This document shows, in pieces, positions 1-9,367 of a DNA stretch of 64,000 nucleotides; positions within the stretch are counted from its first letter, which is position 1; the number at the start of each line of letters is the position of its first letter. A program made the position numbers and the translations under genes. This DNA comes from Branchiibius hedensis (GTDB taxonomy: Bacteria > Actinomycetota > Actinomycetes > Actinomycetales > Dermatophilaceae). Under the pieces are notes generated by a model. It had not been told where the DNA came from and did no database searches. It saw nothing but the letters and a program-made list of their open reading frames with translations. Location: NCBI RefSeq assembly GCF_900108585.1, contig NZ_UESZ01000001.1, forward strand, positions 868,001-932,000, given 5' to 3'.

Positions 1-1
1 C

Positions 2-322
2 ACCGCCGTCGCCACTCAAGCCAGGTTCGAGGCCAGCGCAATGAGCCGCATCAACACGATCCACCCGCGTACCTACAACGAAGCCAAGGACATCGGCGAG
101 TCGTTCCGTGCCGGTGTGCCGGTGATCATGAACCTGTCCGACATGGACGACACCGACGCCAAGCGCCTGGTCGACTTCGCCGCCGGTCTGGTGTTTGGTC
201 TGCACGGCACGATCGAGCGGGTGACCGCCAAGGTGTTCCTGCTGTCGCCGGCCGGCGTCGAGGTCAGTTCCTCCCAGGCCGACGCCGCTGCGGCGGGCCG
301 GGGTCTGTTCAACCAGAGCTGA
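2..322 (+). CDS. sepF: Cell division protein SepF, C-terminal part (5' truncated by window edge)
   Basis: SepF anchors and bundles FtsZ at the division septum in Gram-positive bacteria. The reading frame is open from base 2, so the N-terminal membrane-targeting helix lies outside the window. About 106 residues of the C-terminal core are present: the [19 protein letters not shown] stretch, the [10 protein letters not shown] strand/turn and the [14 protein letters not shown] helix are typical of the family. An internal ATG at 41 lies inside the conserved core and is not the start. It is followed by a YggT-family gene and divIVA, the standard actinobacterial dcw order. Confidence 0.93.
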   Translation, partial: TAVATQARFEASAMSRINTIHPRTYNEAKDIGESFRAGVPVIMNLSDMDDTDAKRLVDFAAGLVFGLHGTIERVTAKVFLLSPAGVEVSSSQADAAAAGRGLFNQS

Positions 323-361
323 GTCCCTCCGATGCCGTGACCTGGCATCCGATGGCGCACA

Positions 362-649
362 ATGACTGCCATGACGACCGTCATCTCGGTGATCGCCCTC
401 CTGCTGTACCTGTTCTTCATCGTGCTGCTCGGCCGCCTCGTCCTGGACTGGGTTCAGGTGTTCGCCCGGGACTGGCGACCGCGCGGCCCGGTCCTGGTCG
501 TGGCCGAAGGTATTTACACGATCACTGACCCGCCGTTGAAGTTCCTGCGCCGGTTGATCCCGCCGCTGCGGTTGGGAAACGTGCGTCTGGACCTGGCCTT
601 CCTGGTGCTCGTCCTCGCCGTTTCCCTGCTGCTGTCGGTGCTGCGTTAG
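362..649 (+). CDS. YggT family integral membrane protein
   Basis: A 95-residue protein with two hydrophobic segments (about residues 6-28 and 75-94) around a short loop carrying the family pattern ITDPPLKFLRRLIPP. YggT proteins regularly sit between sepF and divIVA in Gram-positives. Their exact job is unresolved; a role in septum or membrane organisation is inferred from context. A second ATG at 371 is equally plausible, since neither start has a clear Shine-Dalgarno sequence. The gene follows sepF by 39 nt and is probably co-transcribed. Confidence 0.88.
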   Translation: MTAMTTVISVIALLLYLFFIVLLGRLVLDWVQVFARDWRPRGPVLVVAEGIYTITDPPLKFLRRLIPPLRLGNVRLDLAFLVLVLAVSLLLSVLR

Positions 650-654
650 AACCC

Positions 655-675
655 GCCCCGTGGGTGCTGCGGGGC
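655..675 (+). terminator. Weak hairpin after yggT
   Basis: A 6-bp GC stem (GCCCCG/CGGGGC) with a 9-nt loop starts 6 nt after the yggT stop. There is no T tract. It may separate yggT from divIVA, but it is short. Confidence 0.3.
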
Positions 676-809
676 ACCTCGATCGAGCACCCGAGTGTGT
701 GTACCCAGCCAGATCTTCTATGGTGTGCAGTGGACTAGTTTCAAACTGTTGTCCGCGTGCCGGCCCACCGGTCGTGACGAGGACAACCCGACAGCACTGA
801 GGTGAACAC

Positions 810-1769
810 ATGGCGCTGACGCCTGAAGACGTGGTCAAGAAGGAGTTCACCAAGCCACGTGGATTCGGCGGTGGCAAGGGGTACGACGAGATCCAGGTCG
901 ACGACTTCCTCGACGAGATCGTCGTCGAGCTGCGCCGGCTGAACAGCGAGAACGAGCAGTTGAGCACCCAGCTCGAGGACTGCCGTCGCAGTAAGGGTTA
1001 CGTCGCACCGGCCACCAAGGACGCGCCGGCCTCGGACGCCGACGTCACCACCGAGGTGCCGACGGCCGCTGCGGCTGCGTCGACGGATGTCGATCCCGCA
1101 ATCGCCAAGAAGGCCAACGAGTACGAACAGCAGCTCAAGCAACTGCAGGACGAGCTGGCCGCTGGCAAGGAGCAGTTGACGCAGACCCAGGGCCAGCTGG
1201 AGCAGGCGCAGGCCCGCAAGCAGGAACTCGACGAGCAGCTCGCGAAGGCCCAGCAGGACCTGCAGGCCGCCCAGCAGGAGGTCGAGCGCGCCAAGCGTGC
1301 CGCCACCGAGCAGGAGGCGCAGAGCGCCAAGCAGGCGGTCGAGTCGTCCGCCGTTGCCCCCGAAGCGGGCGCTGCGACCGTGATCGCCCTGGCCCAGAAG
1401 CTGCACGACCAGCACGTGGCCGAGGGTCAGACGGCGCGCGACCAGCTGTTCAAGGAGGGCGAGGACAAGCACGCCGCGTTGCTCGCCGAGGGCACGCAGA
1501 AGCGTGATGAACTGGTCAGCGAGGGCGAAGCCACCCGCGACCGGTTGATCCGCGAGGCCACCGAGAAGTCGGATGGTCTGGTGCAGGACGCCGAGCAGAA
1601 GAAGTCAGCCATTCTCGCCGAACTGGAGAAAGAGAAGGCCCGACTGACCGGCAATATCGATGAGTTGAAGTCCTTCGAGAGCAATTACCGCAAGCAGCTC
1701 AAGGACTACATCAGCGGCCAACTCCAGCAGTTGGACAGCACCGGAGTCGAGCAACAGCCCGCTTCCTGA
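810..1769 (+). CDS. divIVA: DivIVA/Wag31 polar growth scaffold
   Basis: DivIVA (Wag31) binds curved membrane at poles and septa and recruits cell-wall synthesis in Actinobacteria. Residues 1-60 are the DivIVA lipid-binding domain (MALTPEDVVKKEFTKP, then GYDEIQVDDFLDEIVVELRRL). A low-complexity Ala/Thr/Asp linker covers about 65-95. A long Gln/Glu/Ala-rich coiled coil follows to near the C terminus. At 319 aa it is somewhat longer than Wag31 of mycobacteria. The start is fixed by GAGGTGA 4-10 nt upstream of the ATG. A strong UUCG-loop hairpin follows. Confidence 0.95.
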   Translation: MALTPEDVVKKEFTKPRGFGGGKGYDEIQVDDFLDEIVVELRRLNSENEQLSTQLEDCRRSKGYVAPATKDAPASDADVTTEVPTAAAAASTDVDPAIAKKANEYEQQLKQLQDELAAGKEQLTQTQGQLEQAQARKQELDEQLAKAQQDLQAAQQEVERAKRAATEQEAQSAKQAVESSAVAPEAGAATVIALAQKLHDQHVAEGQTARDQLFKEGEDKHAALLAEGTQKRDELVSEGEATRDRLIREATEKSDGLVQDAEQKKSAILAELEKEKARLTGNIDELKSFESNYRKQLKDYISGQLQQLDSTGVEQQPAS

Positions 1770-1783
1770 ATCTCATTGTTCGT

Positions 1784-1819
1784 CTGACGCCGATCACCCT
1801 TCGGGGTGGTCGGCGTCAG
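1784..1819 (+). terminator. Strong intrinsic-type terminator hairpin after divIVA
   Basis: A 16-bp stem with one G-U wobble is closed by a UUCG tetraloop, 14 nt after the divIVA stop. There is no U tract, as is common in actinobacteria. It ends the sepF-yggT-divIVA unit. Confidence 0.85.
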
Positions 1820-1920
1820 TTATGCGCGTTTGTCACGGGGATTGGGTTGGCTCTGCATTACTCTCTGTGCCAATCGCGCGCCCGATCTGCGGCGCGTACT
1901 GCGAGACGAGGATCCCGGCA

Positions 1921-2793
1921 GTGAAGAGACCAGCATCGGCGACGACGGCGAGCACCGCTGGACGCTCCGCCACCCGCAGTCCCTCGGCGGCCGCAAAGAA
2001 GACCGCTACCGCCAAGAAGTCCGCTACCGCTACGAAGTCCACGACGGCCAAGAGCACCGGGGCGAAGAAGGCCGCAGCCACGAAAACGACCAAGGCGAGT
2101 GCCGTCAGCAAAACCGCTCCGACCCGAACCGCTCCCGCCAAGGCCGCCACCAGAAGTGCCAGCGCTGCTCAGAAGACGGCGAAAACGGTCGCGAAAAAGG
2201 CTCCGGCCCGCAAGCTAGCGGCCGCGAAGTCACCCGCAGCCAAACCACCGGTGAAAAAGGTGGCGAACAAAGCGCCCGCCACAAAGAAGGCGCCCGCGAA
2301 GAAGGCGCCCGCGAAGAAGGCGCCCGCGAAGAAGTCGGCACCCGTGAAAGCGGCGAGCACCAAGAAGGCCACCGCCAACCAAGCCGCTCGCCAAGCAGCC
2401 GCCTCGCTGCTCGTCGCGCAGGACGAGTCGCCCTGGACGCCGAGTGAGTTGGCGCAGGTCGCCGCGGAGCTGCGGGCCGATGTCGACCGCCTCAGGGGAG
2501 AGGTGGCGCACTTCGAGCATGACTTCACCGATCTGATCAAAGGCGGCGGCGACGGCGCCGGCGACGATCAGGCCGACGTGGGCACGATGAACGTCGAACG
2601 AGACCACGAATTGTCCCTGGCCGACAACTCCCGGGCGATGCTGGAGCAGTCCCAGCACGCTTTGGAGCGGATCGCCGACGGTAGCTACGGAATCTGCGAG
2701 AGTTGCGGCAAGGCGGTGGGCAAACTTCGACTACAGGCCTTCCCCCGTGCGACCCTATGCATGGCATGCAAACAGAAGCAGGAACGCCGATAG
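1921..2793 (+). CDS. TraR/DksA-family zinc-finger protein with long histone-like basic tail
   Basis: The C-terminal ~110 residues form a DksA/TraR module: a coiled-coil region (ELAQVAAELRADVDRLRGEV), then DGSYGICESCGKAVGKLRLQ and CMACK, giving a CxxC-CxxC zinc finger. DksA-type proteins act in the RNA polymerase secondary channel. The N-terminal ~165 residues are almost only Lys, Ala, Thr, Ser and Pro, with a run of KKAPA repeats resembling histone H1 or the HupB tail, so DNA or RNA binding is inferred. I chose GTG 1921 because a GACGAGG Shine-Dalgarno precedes it; the frame stays open upstream to 1822 without family similarity. The 3' end overlaps lspA. Confidence 0.87.
   Translation: MKRPASATTASTAGRSATRSPSAAAKKTATAKKSATATKSTTAKSTGAKKAAATKTTKASAVSKTAPTRTAPAKAATRSASAAQKTAKTVAKKAPARKLAAAKSPAAKPPVKKVANKAPATKKAPAKKAPAKKAPAKKSAPVKAASTKKATANQAARQAAASLLVAQDESPWTPSELAQVAAELRADVDRLRGEVAHFEHDFTDLIKGGGDGAGDDQADVGTMNVERDHELSLADNSRAMLEQSQHALERIADGSYGICESCGKAVGKLRLQAFPRATLCMACKQKQERR
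2281..2335 (+). repeat. 15-nt in-frame tandem repeats encoding KKAPA
   Basis: A 15-nt unit (AAGAAGGCGCCCGCG) is repeated three times perfectly, with a fourth partial copy, inside the basic tail of the DksA-type gene. It is a likely site of slippage-driven length variation. Confidence 0.85.
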
Positions 2794-3326
2794 GCGCACA
2801 CCAGACCGAATCCACCCGTCCCCGGCGGCGCACGATCGCCCTGTTGGTCGGTGTGGCCGTGCTCGGCTACACCCTGGACCAGCTGACCAAGGCGTGGGCG
2901 GTGCGGTCGCTGCAACCCGGCGTACCCAAACCGGTCATCGGTGAGCTGCTGCAGCTGGAACTGGTCCGCAACCCCGGTGCGGCGTTCTCGTTCGCGACCA
3001 ACGCGACCTGGGTGCTGACCGTCATCGCAATCGTCGTGATCGGCGTGGTCTGCTTCATCGCCCGCCGGCTACGCAGCTGGCCGTGGGCGCTGGCCCTGGG
3101 GTTGCTGTTGGCCGGGGCGTTGGGCAATCTCACCGACCGCTTCGTGCGGCCGCCCGGCGGCGGTCAGGGGCACGTGATCGACTTCTTGCGGTTGCCGCAC
3201 TGGCCGGTCTTCAACGTGGCGGACATGTGTGTGGTCACCGCCGCGTGCCTGATCGCCCTGTTGGCCTTCCGCGGCGTCGGCATCGACGGTCAGCGGCAAC
3301 ACGACGTACCCGATGATGCGTCGTGA
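2766..3326 (+). CDS. lspA: Lipoprotein signal peptidase (signal peptidase II)
   Basis: LspA is the membrane aspartyl protease that cleaves the signal peptide of diacylglyceryl-prolipoproteins. Four hydrophobic segments are visible. The family boxes are present: DQLTKAWAV near the N terminus, [16 protein letters not shown] with catalytic Asp124, and FNVADM with catalytic Asp153. The start lies inside the 3' end of the preceding zinc-finger gene, in another frame; ATG 2766 or ATG 2757 are both possible and neither has a strong Shine-Dalgarno, suggesting translational coupling. The stop overlaps the next start by 4 nt (GTGA). Confidence 0.95.
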   Translation: MQTEAGTPIGAHQTESTRPRRRTIALLVGVAVLGYTLDQLTKAWAVRSLQPGVPKPVIGELLQLELVRNPGAAFSFATNATWVLTVIAIVVIGVVCFIARRLRSWPWALALGLLLAGALGNLTDRFVRPPGGGQGHVIDFLRLPHWPVFNVADMCVVTAACLIALLAFRGVGIDGQRQHDVPDDAS

Positions 3327-4258
3327 GTGAGGTCAAAGCGCTGCCCATCCCGGAGGGTCTGGAAGGTGAGCGCGTCGATGCCGCCATCGCCCGGTTGCTC
3401 GGCTTCTCCCGGACCCGCGCCGCGGACCTGGCCGCCGGTGGCGCGGTCACCCTCGACCAGCGCCCGGTTGGTAAGTCGGACCGAGTGAGCGCGGGCCAGT
3501 GGCTCGAGGTGAGCATGCCGGCGGACTTCGGTCCGCGCAAGGCGACGGTCCGCCCGCAACTCATCGAGAACCTGGGCATCGTCTACGACGACAGTGAGAT
3601 CGTCGTGGTGGACAAGCCGGTGGGCGTTGCGGCGCACCCCAGCGTGGGCTGGGACGGTCCCGATGTCGTGAGCGGCCTGGCCGCGGCCGGTTACCGGATC
3701 TCCACCTCGGGTGCGCCCGAGCGTCAGGGGATCGTCCAGCGGCTCGATGTGGGCACCAGCGGGCTGATGGTCGTGGCCAAGAGCGAGCGGGCCTACACGG
3801 TGCTCAAGCAGGCCTTCCGGGACCGCACCGTCGACAAGACCTACCACGCGCTCGTGCAGGGTCTACCGGACCCGGTGGAGGGCACCATCGAGGCACCCAT
3901 CGGTCGTCATCCGAACCACGACTACAAGTTCGCGGTGATGAACTCCGGGCGGCCCAGCACCACGCATTACGAACTGCTCGAGGCGTTTCCGGCGACGTCG
4001 CTGCTGACGGTGCACCTGGAGACCGGGCGCACCCACCAGATCCGGGTGCACTTCAGCGCGCTGCACCGGCCGTTGGTGGGCGATCCGCTCTACGGCGCCG
4101 ATCCGGGGCTGGCCAAGAAGCTGGGACTGGAGCGGCAATGGTTGCACGCCGTCGAGCTCGGCCTGACCCATCCCGGCTCGGGGGAGTGGATGACCTTCAC
4201 CAGTCCCTACCCCGCCGACCTGCAGCACGCGCTCGACGTGCTGCGCGCCAGCGACTGA
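3323..4258 (+). CDS. RluA-family 23S rRNA pseudouridine synthase (RluD-like)
   Basis: The enzyme isomerises specific uridines of 23S rRNA to pseudouridine. An N-terminal S4 RNA-binding domain (about residues 10-75: [27 protein letters not shown]) precedes the catalytic domain. The motif [15 protein letters not shown] holds the catalytic Asp142. [12 protein letters not shown] and GDPLYG are further family signatures. At 311 aa it is full length. It starts with GTG in a GTGA overlap with lspA; the lspA-rluD pair is widely conserved. Confidence 0.95.
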   Translation: MSEVKALPIPEGLEGERVDAAIARLLGFSRTRAADLAAGGAVTLDQRPVGKSDRVSAGQWLEVSMPADFGPRKATVRPQLIENLGIVYDDSEIVVVDKPVGVAAHPSVGWDGPDVVSGLAAAGYRISTSGAPERQGIVQRLDVGTSGLMVVAKSERAYTVLKQAFRDRTVDKTYHALVQGLPDPVEGTIEAPIGRHPNHDYKFAVMNSGRPSTTHYELLEAFPATSLLTVHLETGRTHQIRVHFSALHRPLVGDPLYGADPGLAKKLGLERQWLHAVELGLTHPGSGEWMTFTSPYPADLQHALDVLRASD

Positions 4259-4338
4259 GCGACACTCCGCAGAAGGCCCCGACCTGCGAGGACGTACGTC
4301 GATCGCTGGCCGCGGCACGGACTGTCGGCACCCGGATC

Positions 4339-4344
4339 TAGAAT
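4339..4344 (+). promoter_or_regulatory. -10 box TAGAAT, leaderless dnaE promoter
   Basis: TAGAAT ends 7 nt before the dnaE ATG and there is no Shine-Dalgarno, so transcription probably starts at the A of the start codon. Confidence 0.5.
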
Positions 4345-4351
4345 CGTCCCG

Positions 4352-7300
4352 ATGTCTTCAGATCCGGGTTTCGTCCACCTTCACGTCCACACCGAGTACT
4401 CCATGCTCGATGGCGCCGCGAAGGTGAAACCCCTTCTGGCAGAAGCAGAAAAGCTCGGAATGCCGGCGATCGCGATGTCCGATCACGGCAACATGTTCGG
4501 CGCCTACGACCTCTACACCGCGGCCAAGGGCGGCCCGGTCAAACCCATCCTGGGCATCGAGGCCTATGTGGCACCCAGCACCCGGCACTCGCGCAAGCAG
4601 GAGTTCTGGGCCCGCGACGGCGCCCGCGGCGACGACGCCAGCGCGGAGGGCGGCAAGGACGTCTCCGGTGGCGGCCGCTACACCCACATGACGATGTGGG
4701 CCAAGGACAGCCAGGGCCTGCGCAACCTGTTCCGGCTCAGTTCCCTCGCCAGTTACGAGGGCTACTACATGAAGCCCCGGATGGACCGCGAGCTGCTGTC
4801 CCAGTTCGGCCAGGGCATCATCGCCACCACCGGCTGCCCGTCCGGTGAGGTCCAGACCCGGTTGCGCCTGGGCCAGTTCGACGAAGCGTTGCGGGCCGCC
4901 GCCGACTACCAGGACATCTTCGGCAAGGAGAACTTCTTCCTCGAGTTGATGGACCACGGCCTGGACATCGAACGATCGGTGCGGTCGGGCCTGTTGGACA
5001 TCGCGGGGCGGTTGGACCTGCCGCTGCTGGCGACGAACGACAGCCACTACATCACCAAGGACCAGGCCGACAGCCACGACGACCTGCTGTGCGTCGGCGT
5101 TGGTCGCAACAAGGACGACCCGCGCCGCTTCAAATTCAACGGCGACGGCTACTACATCAAGACCGCCGCCGAGATGCGGGAGGTCTTCCGGGAGTTGCCG
5201 GAGGCCTGCGACAACACGTTGCGGGTCGCGGAGATGATCGGCGACTACGACGAGGTCTTCACCTACGTCGACCGGATGCCGCAGTTCCCGGACGTGCCCG
5301 AGGGGCAGACCCAGGCCGCCTTCCTGCGTGAGCAGATCGCGCTCGGCGTCAAGGACCGGTTCGGCGACGATGCGCCCCAGGAGGTCTGGGACCGGATCGA
5401 GACCGAGATGGCCGTCATCGAGCCGATGGGCTTCAGTTCCTACTTCCTGGTCGTGGCCGACATCTGCAAGTACGCCCGCGACAACGGGGTGCCGCTCGGC
5501 CCGGGCCGTGGCTCGGCCGCCGGTTCCCTGGTGGCGTTCCTGACCCGCATCATCGAGCTGAACCCGCTCGAGCACGGCTTGCTCTTCGAGCGGTTCCTGA
5601 ATCCCGAGCGGATCTCCCCGCCGGACGTCGACCTGGACTTCGACGACCGCCAGCGCGACAAGATGGTGCGCTACGTCACCGAGAAGTACGGCGCCGAATA
5701 CACCGCGCAGGTCAACACGTTCAGCACGATCAAGGCCAAGGCGGCCGTCAAGGACGCCAACCGGATCCTGGGCTTCCCGTTCGCGCTCGGCGACAAGATC
5801 ACCAAGGCGATGCCGCCGGACGTGCAGGGCAAGGGCGTGCCCCTGAAGGAACTCTTCAACGCTGAGCACGCGCGCTACGCCGAGGGTGCTGACTTCCGGG
5901 CGCTGTACGCCGCGGAACCCGAGGTCAAGAAGGTCGTCGACACCGCGATGGGGTTGGAAGGGCTGACCCGGGGGACCGGTGTCCACGCCGCGGCGGTCAT
6001 CTTGTCCAGCGAACCTCTGCTCGACCTGATCCCACTGCACCGCCGGGACAAGGACGGCACCATCATCACCGGCTTCTCCTACCCGCAGTGCGAGGAGATG
6101 GGCCTGGTCAAGATGGACTTCCTGGGCCTGCGAAACCTGGGCATCATCGACCAGGCGCTGAAGAACATCGAGGCCAACCGCGGTGAGCAGCTGACCACCG
6201 AAAGCATGCCGTTGGATGATCCGACCACCTACCAGCTGCTCGGTCGCGGTGACACTCTCGGGGTCTTCCAGCTGGACGGCGGCGGGATGCGCACGCTGCT
6301 CAAACAGATGGCGCCCACCGGCTTCGCCGATATCACCGCTGTGCTCGCGCTCTACCGGCCCGGTCCGATGGCGGCCAACGCGCACACGGACTACGCCGAC
6401 CGCAAGAACGGCCGCAAGCCGATCCAGCCGATCCACCCCGAGCTCAAAGAGGCGCTGGATCCGATCCTCGGTGAGACCTACCACCTGCTGATCTACCAGG
6501 AGCAGATCATGGCGATCGCCCGCGAGCTCGCGGGCTACACCCTCGGTGGTGCGGACCTGCTGCGCCGGGCGATGGGTAAGAAGAAGCCGGAGATCCTGGC
6601 CAAGGAGTTCGACAACTTCTCCGCAGGTATGGCCGCCAACGGCTATTCGCCCAAGGCGACCCAGGCTCTGTGGGACGTCATGCTGCCGTTCGCCGGGTAC
6701 GCGTTCAACAAATCACACGCGGCCGGCTACGCGCTGGTGTCCTGCTGGACGGCGTACCTGAAGGCCAACTACCCGGCCGAGTACGCCGCGGCGCTGCTCA
6801 CCTCGGTGCAGGACGACAAGACCAAGATGGCCACCTACCTGGCCGACACCCGGCAGCTCGGGATCAAGGTGCTGCCGCCGGACGTCAACGAGTCGATGGC
6901 CGACTTCGCCGCCGTCGGTGCGGACATCCGCTTCGGCTTGGCCGCCGTGCGCAACGTCGGTGCCAGCGTGGTCGAGGGGATCGTCGCCGCGCGCGAGGAG
7001 AAGGGCAAGTTCACCTCCTTCGAGGACTTCCTGCGCAAGGTCCCGGCCCAGGTCTGCAACAAGCGCACCGTCGAATCCCTCATCAAGGCAGGCGCATTCG
7101 ACGATCTGGGGCACCTACGACAGGGTTTGGTGCACGTCCATGAGACGTACGTCGACTCCCTGGTCGAGGAGAAACGGCACGAAGCCGTGGGGCAGGATTC
7201 CCTCTTCGGTGGGTTCGGCGATGACGAGGGTGTCCAGTTGGCCGCACTGCCGCCGGTGCCGGAGATCGAGTGGGACAAGCAGACGCTGCTCGCCTTCGAG

Positions 7301-7909
7301 CGGGACATGCTCGGCCTCTACGTCTCCGATCACCCGCTGTTCGGGATCGAACGGATCCTGGCCAGCCACGCGGATGTCTCCATCGCCAAGCTGCACGGCG
7401 ACGAAGCGCCGGACGACGGCTCGATGGTGACGATCGCCGGGCTGATCACCGCGGTGCAACTCAAACGCAACAAGCAGGGTGAGACCTGGGCGATCGCGAC
7501 GGTCGAGGACCTCGAGGGCTCGATCGATGTGATGTTCTTCGCCAAGTCGTACATGACCGTCCAGACCATGCTGACTCCCGACACCGTCTGCGTCATCAAG
7601 GGTCGGCTGCGGTTCCGCGACGAGGAGGTGTCGATCCACGCCCAGGATCTGAAGCTGCCGGAGTTGCGCACCGATGCCCGCGGCCCGGTCACCCTGGTGA
7701 TGCCGTTGTCCCTGGCCAACGAGGGCACGGTGCAGCGGTTGCGTTCGGTGCTCGGCGGACACCCCGGTGCCACCGAGGTGCATCTGCGTCTGGTCCAACC
7801 CGGACGCACCGTCACGATGAAGCTGGACGACGAGTGGCGGGTCACCACGTCGCCGGCGTTGTACGGCGATCTGAAGGCCCTGCTCGGCCCCAGCTGTGTG
7901 GCGGGTTGA
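4352..7909 (+). CDS. dnaE: DNA polymerase III alpha subunit DnaE
   Basis: The replicative polymerase catalytic subunit. At 1185 aa it has the DnaE1 length rather than that of the shorter, imuB-linked DnaE2. An N-terminal PHP domain starts with HLHVHTEYSMLDGAAK (residues 9-24). The polymerase core carries PLGPGRGSAAGSLV and the catalytic aspartates of PDVDLDFDD near residues 424-432. Helix-hairpin-helix segments follow, then an OB fold near residues 1020-1070 (MVTIAGLITAVQLKRNK). It appears to have its own leaderless promoter. It lies downstream of lspA-rluD as in many Actinobacteria. Confidence 0.98.
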   Translation: MSSDPGFVHLHVHTEYSMLDGAAKVKPLLAEAEKLGMPAIAMSDHGNMFGAYDLYTAAKGGPVKPILGIEAYVAPSTRHSRKQEFWARDGARGDDASAEGGKDVSGGGRYTHMTMWAKDSQGLRNLFRLSSLASYEGYYMKPRMDRELLSQFGQGIIATTGCPSGEVQTRLRLGQFDEALRAAADYQDIFGKENFFLELMDHGLDIERSVRSGLLDIAGRLDLPLLATNDSHYITKDQADSHDDLLCVGVGRNKDDPRRFKFNGDGYYIKTAAEMREVFRELPEACDNTLRVAEMIGDYDEVFTYVDRMPQFPDVPEGQTQAAFLREQIALGVKDRFGDDAPQEVWDRIETEMAVIEPMGFSSYFLVVADICKYARDNGVPLGPGRGSAAGSLVAFLTRIIELNPLEHGLLFERFLNPERISPPDVDLDFDDRQRDKMVRYVTEKYGAEYTAQVNTFSTIKAKAAVKDANRILGFPFALGDKITKAMPPDVQGKGVPLKELFNAEHARYAEGADFRALYAAEPEVKKVVDTAMGLEGLTRGTGVHAAAVILSSEPLLDLIPLHRRDKDGTIITGFSYPQCEEMGLVKMDFLGLRNLGIIDQALKNIEANRGEQLTTESMPLDDPTTYQLLGRGDTLGVFQLDGGGMRTLLKQMAPTGFADITAVLALYRPGPMAANAHTDYADRKNGRKPIQPIHPELKEALDPILGETYHLLIYQEQIMAIARELAGYTLGGADLLRRAMGKKKPEILAKEFDNFSAGMAANGYSPKATQALWDVMLPFAGYAFNKSHAAGYALVSCWTAYLKANYPAEYAAALLTSVQDDKTKMATYLADTRQLGIKVLPPDVNESMADFAAVGADIRFGLAAVRNVGASVVEGIVAAREEKGKFTSFEDFLRKVPAQVCNKRTVESLIKAGAFDDLGHLRQGLVHVHETYVDSLVEEKRHEAVGQDSLFGGFGDDEGVQLAALPPVPEIEWDKQTLLAFERDMLGLYVSDHPLFGIERILASHADVSIAKLHGDEAPDDGSMVTIAGLITAVQLKRNKQGETWAIATVEDLEGSIDVMFFAKSYMTVQTMLTPDTVCVIKGRLRFRDEEVSIHAQDLKLPELRTDARGPVTLVMPLSLANEGTVQRLRSVLGGHPGATEVHLRLVQPGRTVTMKLDDEWRVTTSPALYGDLKALLGPSCVAG

Positions 7910-7940
7910 GTCCGCGCCGTCTTTGTCGGCCCGCTTGTGC

Positions 7941-7956
7941 GCGTCAGCCGTGACGC
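7941..7956 (+). terminator. Short hairpin after dnaE
   Basis: A 6-bp stem GCGTCA/TGACGC with a 4-nt loop lies 31 nt after the dnaE stop. This is weak evidence for a terminator before the sugar ABC operon. Confidence 0.3.
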
Positions 7957-8070
7957 CACCTGCCGGTAGTGGGAGGCTGGATTACCGCAGACCGCGGACT
8001 GACTACGCTGCGTTATGGTCTGCATCAGTTCGCGTTATGGATGCGCGGGGGTCGGAAAGGACGACAGCAA

Positions 8071-9357
8071 ATGACGGGATCTGCAGCGAGCGGGGCAACC
8101 CGGCGCAGTGTGTTGGGTGCGGCGGGAGCCGGCCTGGCCGGTCTGGCGCTGGCTGCGTGCGGGGGCAACACCGGTCGACCGGCTGACAGCGGCTCATCCG
8201 CCGGCGGTAAACCGACCCTGGCGCAGTGGTACCACCAGTACGGCGAGGACGGCACCGAAGCGGCGGCGAAACGGTTCGCCGCGGCGTACCCGAATGCCAC
8301 CGTCAACGTGACCTGGGTGCCGGGCGACTACGACAAGAAGGTCGCCGCCTCGCTGCTGACCAACGCCGGGCCGGACGTCTTCGAAGCGGGCAACGGTCCG
8401 AGTATCGACATGATCCTGGGAAACCAGGTGGTCGACCTCAGCGGACTGCTCGGTGACGCCCGCTCGGACTACGCACCCTGGCTGCTGGACCGGATGACCT
8501 ACAAGGACAAGCTGTACGGCATCCCGCAGGACATCGACATGCAGTTGTTCGTCTACCGCAAATCGATGCTGTCCAAGGCGGGGGTCGAGCCGCCGAAGAC
8601 GTTGGAGGAATTGGTCGCTGCCGCAGGCAAACTCACCACCGGCAAGGTCAAGGGCTTGTTCCTGGGCAACGACGGTGGGGCGGGTGTCGTCGGCGGTCCC
8701 ATCCTGTGGTCGACCGGTCACGACTACCTGGGCCGGGACAACCAACCGGACTTCAACAATGCCGATGTCCAGTCTGCGCTGAGTACCTTCCACACCCTGT
8801 TCACCTCCGGTCACCTGCTGCTCGGCGCGCCCTCGGACTGGTCCGAACCCAACGCGATCGCCCAGGGTCTGACCGCGATGCAGTGGACCGGCCTGTGGAC
8901 GCTCCCGGCCCTGACCAAGGCGCTCGGCGACGACTTCGGGGTGCTTCCGTTCCCGGCCATCGGAGCCTCCGGCAAGCAGTCGGTGCCGGTCGGCGCGTAT
9001 GCGTCGGCGGTCAACGCCAAGTCGGCGCACACCAGCGCGGCGAAGGACTTCGTCAAGTGGCTCTGGGTCGACCAGACCGACAAGCAACTGGAGTGGGCTC
9101 AGTCCTACGGCTTCCACATCCCGGCGCGAATCAGCCTGCAGGCCAAGGCGGACAAGCTCAAGACCGGACCCGCGGCCGACGCGGTGCGCTACGCCACCGA
9201 TTACGGTCACGTCCAGACTCCGCTGCTGTGGACGCCGACCAGCGCTGCGGCGTTCAGCGATGCGATCGACAAGATCATCCGCTCGGGAGCCAATCCGGCC
9301 AGCACTCTCGCCGGCGTCGAAAGCACCGTCAACACCGAGTTGAAGCGGTTCGCTTGA
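8071..9357 (+). CDS. Sugar ABC transporter substrate-binding lipoprotein (Tat-type signal)
   Basis: A family-1 solute-binding protein that would capture a carbohydrate outside the cell and deliver it to the two permeases downstream. The N terminus has a twin-arginine motif (TRRSVLGAAGAG) followed by a lipobox LALAAC, implying export through Tat and lipid anchoring. The mature part has the extracellular binding-protein pattern (KPTLAQWYHQYGEDGTEAAAKRFAAAYP, GPDVFEAGNG). I chose ATG 8071 because AAAGGA lies about 10 nt upstream; ATG 8041 and a longer upstream extension are in frame but lack this site. The substrate cannot be told from sequence. Confidence 0.92.
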   Translation: MTGSAASGATRRSVLGAAGAGLAGLALAACGGNTGRPADSGSSAGGKPTLAQWYHQYGEDGTEAAAKRFAAAYPNATVNVTWVPGDYDKKVAASLLTNAGPDVFEAGNGPSIDMILGNQVVDLSGLLGDARSDYAPWLLDRMTYKDKLYGIPQDIDMQLFVYRKSMLSKAGVEPPKTLEELVAAAGKLTTGKVKGLFLGNDGGAGVVGGPILWSTGHDYLGRDNQPDFNNADVQSALSTFHTLFTSGHLLLGAPSDWSEPNAIAQGLTAMQWTGLWTLPALTKALGDDFGVLPFPAIGASGKQSVPVGAYASAVNAKSAHTSAAKDFVKWLWVDQTDKQLEWAQSYGFHIPARISLQAKADKLKTGPAADAVRYATDYGHVQTPLLWTPTSAAAFSDAIDKIIRSGANPASTLAGVESTVNTELKRFA

Positions 9358-9367
9358 TCCTGCGCCG

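Noticed and set aside
1822-1920. An N-terminal extension of the DksA-type protein from ATG 1822
   Set aside because: The extension has no family similarity, begins inside the divIVA terminator region and lacks a ribosome site, whereas GTG 1921 has one.
4358-6484. A very long open frame (about 700 codons) on the minus strand opposite dnaE
   Set aside because: It is the high-GC shadow of dnaE: its composition is Val/Arg/Gly/Asp-rich with no recognisable domain, and dnaE is unambiguous.
7969-8070. A longer binding-protein start upstream of 8071
   Set aside because: It would put ~34 residues before the twin-arginine signal and has no Shine-Dalgarno; AAAGGA points to ATG 8071.
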